Shown: in pieces, positions 12,354 to 15,336 of the stretch
How the letters are laid out: each line of letters opens with the position of its first letter
Position numbering within the stretch: the stretch's first letter is position 1
Source of the DNA: Euzebyaceae bacterium
GTDB lineage: Bacteria > Actinomycetota > Nitriliruptoria > Euzebyales > Egibacteraceae
NCBI GenBank assembly: GCA_013698135.1
Contig: JACCVM010000106.1
Span: forward strand, 1 to 15,336
DNA: 15,336 nucleotides
Reading direction: 5' to 3'
Position numbers and translations under genes: made by a program
The notes under the pieces: generated by a model
Seen by the model: the letters and a program-made list of their open reading frames with translations, nothing else
The model's database searches: none
What the model was told of the DNA's origin: nothing

Positions 12354-13745
12354 TCAATAGGCCCTGGCGACGTAGGCGATCAGCCCTCGGTCGTCGGGGT
12401 CGGGCACCCGTCCCTCGGCGGTGACCAGGCAGCGCACGCTGTAGCCGCGTTCGGCCATGCGTGCTTCACCCTCGACCCCGAGGGTGTCCCACGGCAGCCG
12501 GAACAGGCCCGGCCCGTCGATCTCGCCGGCCGAGTCGACGTCGAACGTGGCCGCCTCACGTCGCTGCAGCGCGTCGTCCAGCAACGCCGATTGGATCTCG
12601 TCGAGCAGCCGCGGCACCGCCGCCGCCGCCCCATCCAAGGGCAGCTGCTGCTTGTCACCGAGGTCGCGGCGCACCAGCGTGACGTTGCCCTCGGCGAGGT
12701 CGCGCGGCCCGACCTCCAGGCGTACCGGCACACCCTTGAGCTCCCAGTCGACCGCACGCCGGCCGAACGACAGATTGGTCCGCTCGTCGGTGCGGGCGCG
12801 AATGCCGACGGCGCGCAGATCGGCCACCAACCGTTGGGTCACCTCGACGGTCTCGTCCTTGATGGCGAGGACGACGACCTGCTGCGGCGCCAACCGGGGC
12901 GGCAGACGCAGGCCACGATCGTCGCCATGGGCCATGATCAGGCCGCCCACTACGCGCGCCGACACACCCCATGAGGTCGTGTAGACGTGCTGCTGCGCAC
13001 CGGTCTCGTCGCTGAAGGTGATGCCAAAGGCCTTGGCGAAGTTCTGCCCGAGATGGTGGCTGGTTCCCATCTGCAGCGCCTTGCCGTCGCGCATCAGGCC
13101 TTCCAGCGTGTAGGTGGCCTCCGCGCCGGGGAACTTCTCGGCCTCGGTCTTGCGGCCGAGGAGCACGGGGACGGCGAGGACGTCGCGGACGACCTCGTGA
13201 TACACGCGGTGCAGGATGTTCAGCGTCTCGGTCTGGGCGTCGTCCCAGCTGGCGTGAGCGGTGTGGCCCTCCTGCCACAGGAACTCGCTGGTGCGCAGGA
13301 ACAGGCGCGGGCGCAGCTCCCAGCGCACCACGTTGGCCCACTGGTTGAGCAGCAGCGGCAGGTCGCGGTAGCCCTGGATCCAGCGCGACATCGCGTCGCC
13401 GATGACCGTCTCCGACGTCGGCCGGACCGCCAGCGGCTCTGCCAGTTCCTTGCCGCCCCCGTGCGTGACGACCGCCAGCTCTGGGCTGAAGCCCTCGACG
13501 TGCGCCGCTTCGCGCTCGAAGAACTCCATGGGGATGAACAGCGGAAAGGAAACGTTGTCGTGCCCGGTGGCTTTGATCCGCTCGTCGAGCTCGGACTGGA
13601 TCCGCTCCCACACCGCGTAGCCCCACGGCCGGATGATCATGGTCCCACGGGCCGGGCCGTTCTCGGCCATCTCGGCCTTGGCGACGACCTCCTGGTACCA
13701 GCGTGGGAAGTCCTGCGACTGCGGGGTGAGCACGGGCTTGGCCAT
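12354..13745 (-). CDS. proS: Prolyl-tRNA synthetase, archaeal/eukaryote-like type
   Basis: This enzyme charges tRNA-Pro with proline in the cytoplasm. The N-terminus FPRWYQEVVAKAEMAENGPARGTMIIRPWGYAVWE and the absence of the bacterial editing insertion identify the archaeal/eukaryote-like form. Class II motifs are RPTSET, FLRTSEFLWQEGHTAHA (motif 2) and the GTSHHLGQNFAKAFG segment. An anticodon-binding domain and the extra C-terminal domain ending in Tyr (ARAY) follow. That C-terminal domain normally has a Cys zinc site in the PWCGDxxCE and later CxxC segments. Here the segment is LPWDTLGVEGEARM and only one Cys (439) remains, so the zinc site is lost. Length is 463 residues. The ATG at 13745 lacks a clear ribosome binding site; CAGACT seven bases upstream could be a -10 for a leaderless mRNA. 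Confidence 0.97.
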   Translation of the reverse strand: MAKPVLTPQSQDFPRWYQEVVAKAEMAENGPARGTMIIRPWGYAVWERIQSELDERIKATGHDNVSFPLFIPMEFFEREAAHVEGFSPELAVVTHGGGKELAEPLAVRPTSETVIGDAMSRWIQGYRDLPLLLNQWANVVRWELRPRLFLRTSEFLWQEGHTAHASWDDAQTETLNILHRVYHEVVRDVLAVPVLLGRKTEAEKFPGAEATYTLEGLMRDGKALQMGTSHHLGQNFAKAFGITFSDETGAQQHVYTTSWGVSARVVGGLIMAHGDDRGLRLPPRLAPQQVVVLAIKDETVEVTQRLVADLRAVGIRARTDERTNLSFGRRAVDWELKGVPVRLEVGPRDLAEGNVTLVRRDLGDKQQLPLDGAAAAVPRLLDEIQSALLDDALQRREAATFDVDSAGEIDGPGLFRLPWDTLGVEGEARMAERGYSVRCLVTAEGRVPDPDDRGLIAYVARAY

Positions 13746-13814
13746 GCCGGCAAGTCTGGCACACGGTTCCGAAGGTGAATCAGCCCAGACGCGTCCGCCG
13801 GTGCGCCGACGCCG

Positions 13815-14117
13815 TCACTGCGTCAGCGCCAGCCAGGCCGCCGCGAGCAGCGTGATCTGTAGCAAGGCAGCCAGCACCCCGCGACGCACCGCACAGGCGG
13901 TCGAGCGCGGCCCGAGCACCCCGAGCGCCACCACCACGGCGACCGCTCCCACACCCAGGACGACCGCAACCGGCCCGTGCGACAGCGGCGCGACCCCGAC
14001 AGCGGCAGCGATGCTGACGACCACGACGGCCAGCCCGCCGGCGGCGACGATGTGGCCGCCCCGCCGCGCGCCACGCAGCGCGATGCCACCGTCGGCCTCG
14101 GGCCGCCACTTGTGCAC
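13815..14117 (-). CDS. Small three-helix membrane protein of unknown function
   Basis: No family was recognised with confidence. The 100-residue product has a basic N-terminus (HKWRPEADGGIALRGARRG) and three hydrophobic segments at about 23-44, 48-69 and 80-98. The two Arg after the second segment and the Arg pair at 78-79 would set topology. Third codon positions are strongly G/C, supporting real coding. The second GTG (14117) is preferred over the GTG at 14123 because GGGAGG then sits five bases upstream. General features resemble DUF202-type proteins, but that family's conserved residues are not evident. It lies downstream of the HxlR gene on the same strand with a gap of about 108 bp. Confidence 0.65.
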   Translation of the reverse strand: MHKWRPEADGGIALRGARRGGHIVAAGGLAVVVVSIAAAVGVAPLSHGPVAVVLGVGAVAVVVALGVLGPRSTACAVRRGVLAALLQITLLAAAWLALTQ

Positions 14118-14225
14118 CGCCACCTCCCGATGGTTGCCACCGCCAAGCGTACGGCTCGCCGTCAGCCATATCCGTTCGGTCGGGTCAAGCCCGAGCCCGG
14201 CAGGCGGCGGCTCGACAAGTGTCCG

Positions 14226-14642
14226 TCAGGCGTAGTGCAGCTCGTCTGCGTCCGGCTCGGGCACAGGCGTGTCACACGTCGGGCAGTACCAGTGGGCCTC
14301 CAAGGCGGTGCCGCAGAGGGTGTGGTGCAGCGGGATCACGTCGTCGCTGTGGTCGGCGCCCCACGCCGCCAGTAGCCGCAACGCGCTGACCAGGTCCGCG
14401 CCGGAGGGCGTCAGCGCATAGGTGGAGCGCGGGGGGCGGTCGCTGTAGCGCTCGGACGCGACGACGCCCTCGGCTTCCAGGTGCTTGAGCCGCTGCGACA
14501 GGATGTTCGCCGCGATGCCAGGCACCGCCGCTCGCAGCTGGCCGAAGCGCTGCGGACCGACGAGGAGCGCCTCGACCAGGAGCAGGGTCCAACGGTCGCC
14601 GACCTTGGCGACGGCGGCGGCCAGCGGTGACGCGGAAGCCAT
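14226..14642 (-). CDS. HxlR-family winged-helix regulator with C-terminal Cys motif
   Basis: This is a cytoplasmic transcription factor of the HxlR (MarR-related) family, often redox- or electrophile-responsive. The winged helix spans about residues 9-95: VAKVGDRWTLLLVEALLVGPQRFGQL, then IAANILSQRLKHLEAEGVV and a wing with YSDRPPRSTYALTPSG. A C-terminal extension contains HHTLCG (C110) and YCPTC (C120, C123), which could form a small zinc-ribbon-like or thiol-sensing site. Length is 138 residues. The ATG at 14642 has no ribosome binding site, but TATCGT lies six bases upstream, indicating leaderless translation. It is divergent from the trypsin-like protease, with an inverted repeat between them, so autoregulation and control of the protease gene are plausible. 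Confidence 0.92.
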   Translation of the reverse strand: MASASPLAAAVAKVGDRWTLLLVEALLVGPQRFGQLRAAVPGIAANILSQRLKHLEAEGVVASERYSDRPPRSTYALTPSGADLVSALRLLAAWGADHSDDVIPLHHTLCGTALEAHWYCPTCDTPVPEPDADELHYA

Positions 14643-14648
14643 GGCTCG

Positions 14649-14654
14649 ACGATA
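14649..14654 (-). promoter_or_regulatory. Probable -10 element for a leaderless HxlR transcript
   Basis: TATCGT on the minus strand is followed by six bases and the ATG at 14642. It fits TANNNT and the spacing seen before serS. No Shine-Dalgarno sequence is present, and the -35 is poor. Confidence 0.5.
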
Positions 14655-14679
14655 GCGTGCTGCGCGATCGTTCAGTCGG

Positions 14680-14702
14680 TAGTAGATTGCATCTCACTAC
14701 TA
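14680..14702. promoter_or_regulatory. TAGTAG-N11-CTACTA inverted repeat, probable HxlR operator
   Basis: TAGTAG (14680-14685) and CTACTA (14697-14702) are exact reverse complements 11 bp apart, with TGCA near the centre. The site lies between the two divergent starts and overlaps the -35 of the protease promoter. HxlR-family dimers bind inverted repeats of this general size. Assignment to the neighbouring regulator is inference. Confidence 0.55.
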
Positions 14703-14715
14703 ACCGCCCTAACCT
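14687..14715 (+). promoter_or_regulatory. Promoter of the trypsin-like protease gene
   Basis: TTGCAT (14687-14692) and TAACCT (14710-14715) are spaced by exactly 17 bp, with a predicted start near 14722 and a leader of about 30 bases. The -35 lies inside the TAGTAG-N11-CTACTA inverted repeat, so regulator binding would compete with RNA polymerase. Confidence 0.5.
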
Positions 14716-14753
14716 GGTGGTCCAAGGATGGACCCGAGTAGAGAGAGTCGACC

Positions 14754-15336
14754 ATGGGAGCATTGGAAGAGATCGCAACGGCGTCGGCGACTGTCAGCGA
14801 GCGGGTGGGCAACGCGGTGGTGGCGATCGGCCGCAGCGGCCGTGGCGCCGGCATCGTCATCGGCGAGGGACTGGTGGTGACCAACGCCCACAACCTGCGA
14901 GACCGCACGACCACCGTGACGTTCGCCGACGGCAGGCGGGTGCAGGGCGAGGCCGCCGGCGTCGACGTCGACATCGACCTCGTGGTGCTGCGCGTCGACA
15001 CCGAAGGCGCATCCGTGGCCCAGTGGGCGCCACTCGTCGACGGCGGCGCGGGCAGCGGCGGTGGCCTGCGGGCCGGCACCCCGGTGTTCGCACTCGCCAA
15101 CCCCCAGGGACGAGGCGTCCGCGCGACCTTCGGGACCATCACCGCCATCGACCAGCAGTTCCGCGGTCCGGGCGGCCGGCGGATCACCGGCGCCTTCGAG
15201 CACACCGCGCCGCTGAGTCGAGGGTCCTCAGGCGGCCCGGTGACCGACACCGAAGGCCGCCTGCTTGGCATTAACACCAACCGCCTTGGCGAAGGGTTCT
15301 ATTTGGCGTTGACCGGGGACCAGGCGCTGCGCGACC
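14754..15336 (+). CDS. Trypsin/HtrA-like serine protease, 3' end outside window
   Basis: This is a chymotrypsin-fold (S1C, DegP/HtrA-like) serine protease domain, open at the right edge with 194 residues visible. The catalytic triad is present: His46 in VVTNAHN, Asp75 in DIDLVVLR and Ser159 in GSSGGPV (the usual GNSGGP with Ser for Asn). FALANPQGRG and FGTITAIDQQF match the loop regions of HtrA proteases, and EHTAPLSRGSSGGPV is the actinobacterial form of the active-site segment. The N-terminus MGALEEIATASATVSERVGNA has no signal peptide or membrane segment, so the protein appears cytoplasmic, which is unusual for HtrA-type enzymes. A PDZ domain may follow beyond the window. The ATG at 14754 is preceded by a weak GAGAGAG. 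It is divergent from the HxlR gene. Confidence 0.88.
   Translation, partial: MGALEEIATASATVSERVGNAVVAIGRSGRGAGIVIGEGLVVTNAHNLRDRTTTVTFADGRRVQGEAAGVDVDIDLVVLRVDTEGASVAQWAPLVDGGAGSGGGLRAGTPVFALANPQGRGVRATFGTITAIDQQFRGPGGRRITGAFEHTAPLSRGSSGGPVTDTEGRLLGINTNRLGEGFYLALTGDQALRD

Noticed and set aside
13823..14146. Alternative minus-strand frame over the small membrane protein
   Set aside because: It is Ser/Pro/Trp-rich with no coherent hydrophobic pattern. The frame ending at 13815 has three clean membrane segments, a good ribosome binding site and better third-position GC.
14627..15274. Plus-strand open frame starting before the HxlR gene ends and covering the protease
   Set aside because: It is Arg-rich shadow coding. 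The frame from 14754 has the complete His-Asp-Ser triad of a trypsin-like protease.

Overview
The window is very GC-rich, with strong G/C preference at third codon positions, frequent GTG starts and tightly overlapping gene pairs. This fits a high-GC actinobacterium. The archaeal/eukaryote-type prolyl-tRNA synthetase, a ROK kinase directly after serS, and several start codons that look leaderless point to a less-studied actinobacterial lineage rather than to Streptomyces or Mycobacterium. That placement is inference. No rRNA, tRNA, CRISPR array, insertion sequence or phage gene was seen.

Left part (1-5703): the 3' portion of a creatininase-family amidohydrolase is followed by an overlapping FadR-type GntR regulator. 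A short remnant resembling the lactate-utilisation protein LutA comes next. On the minus strand lies a housekeeping block, in transcription order DUF4446 membrane protein, pheA, serS and a ROK sugar kinase. DUF4446/pheA and serS/ROK overlap at their junctions. pheA and serS are separated by two perfect copies of a 46-bp hairpin-forming repeat.

Middle part (5851-10729): larB and larC overlap and encode two of the three enzymes that make the nickel-pincer cofactor of lactate racemase-type enzymes. Next, on the minus strand, are a protein kinase with altered HRD and DFG motifs and a secreted protein with Arg-Ser/Asp-Arg tandem repeats, separated by a perfect 10-bp hairpin. A sensor histidine kinase with no response regulator beside it runs divergently from the repeat protein.

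Right part (10786-15336): a minus-strand SRPBCC/AHSA1 gene and ArsR-family regulator pair is divergent from a stand-alone clpP-type protease gene. The shared intergenic region holds two GCAACC-N4-GGTTGC-like sites flanking a good clpP promoter. After clpP comes a 37-codon remnant of a subtilisin-like protease, then proS (minus), a small three-helix membrane protein (minus), an HxlR-family regulator (minus), and a divergent trypsin/HtrA-like protease that has no signal peptide and runs off the right edge.

No complete new system is evident. The most interesting items are the two decayed gene remnants, the paired operators around the clpP promoter, the kinase/SR-repeat-protein/histidine-kinase cluster, the repeated hairpins, and the HxlR/protease divergon with its inverted repeat.
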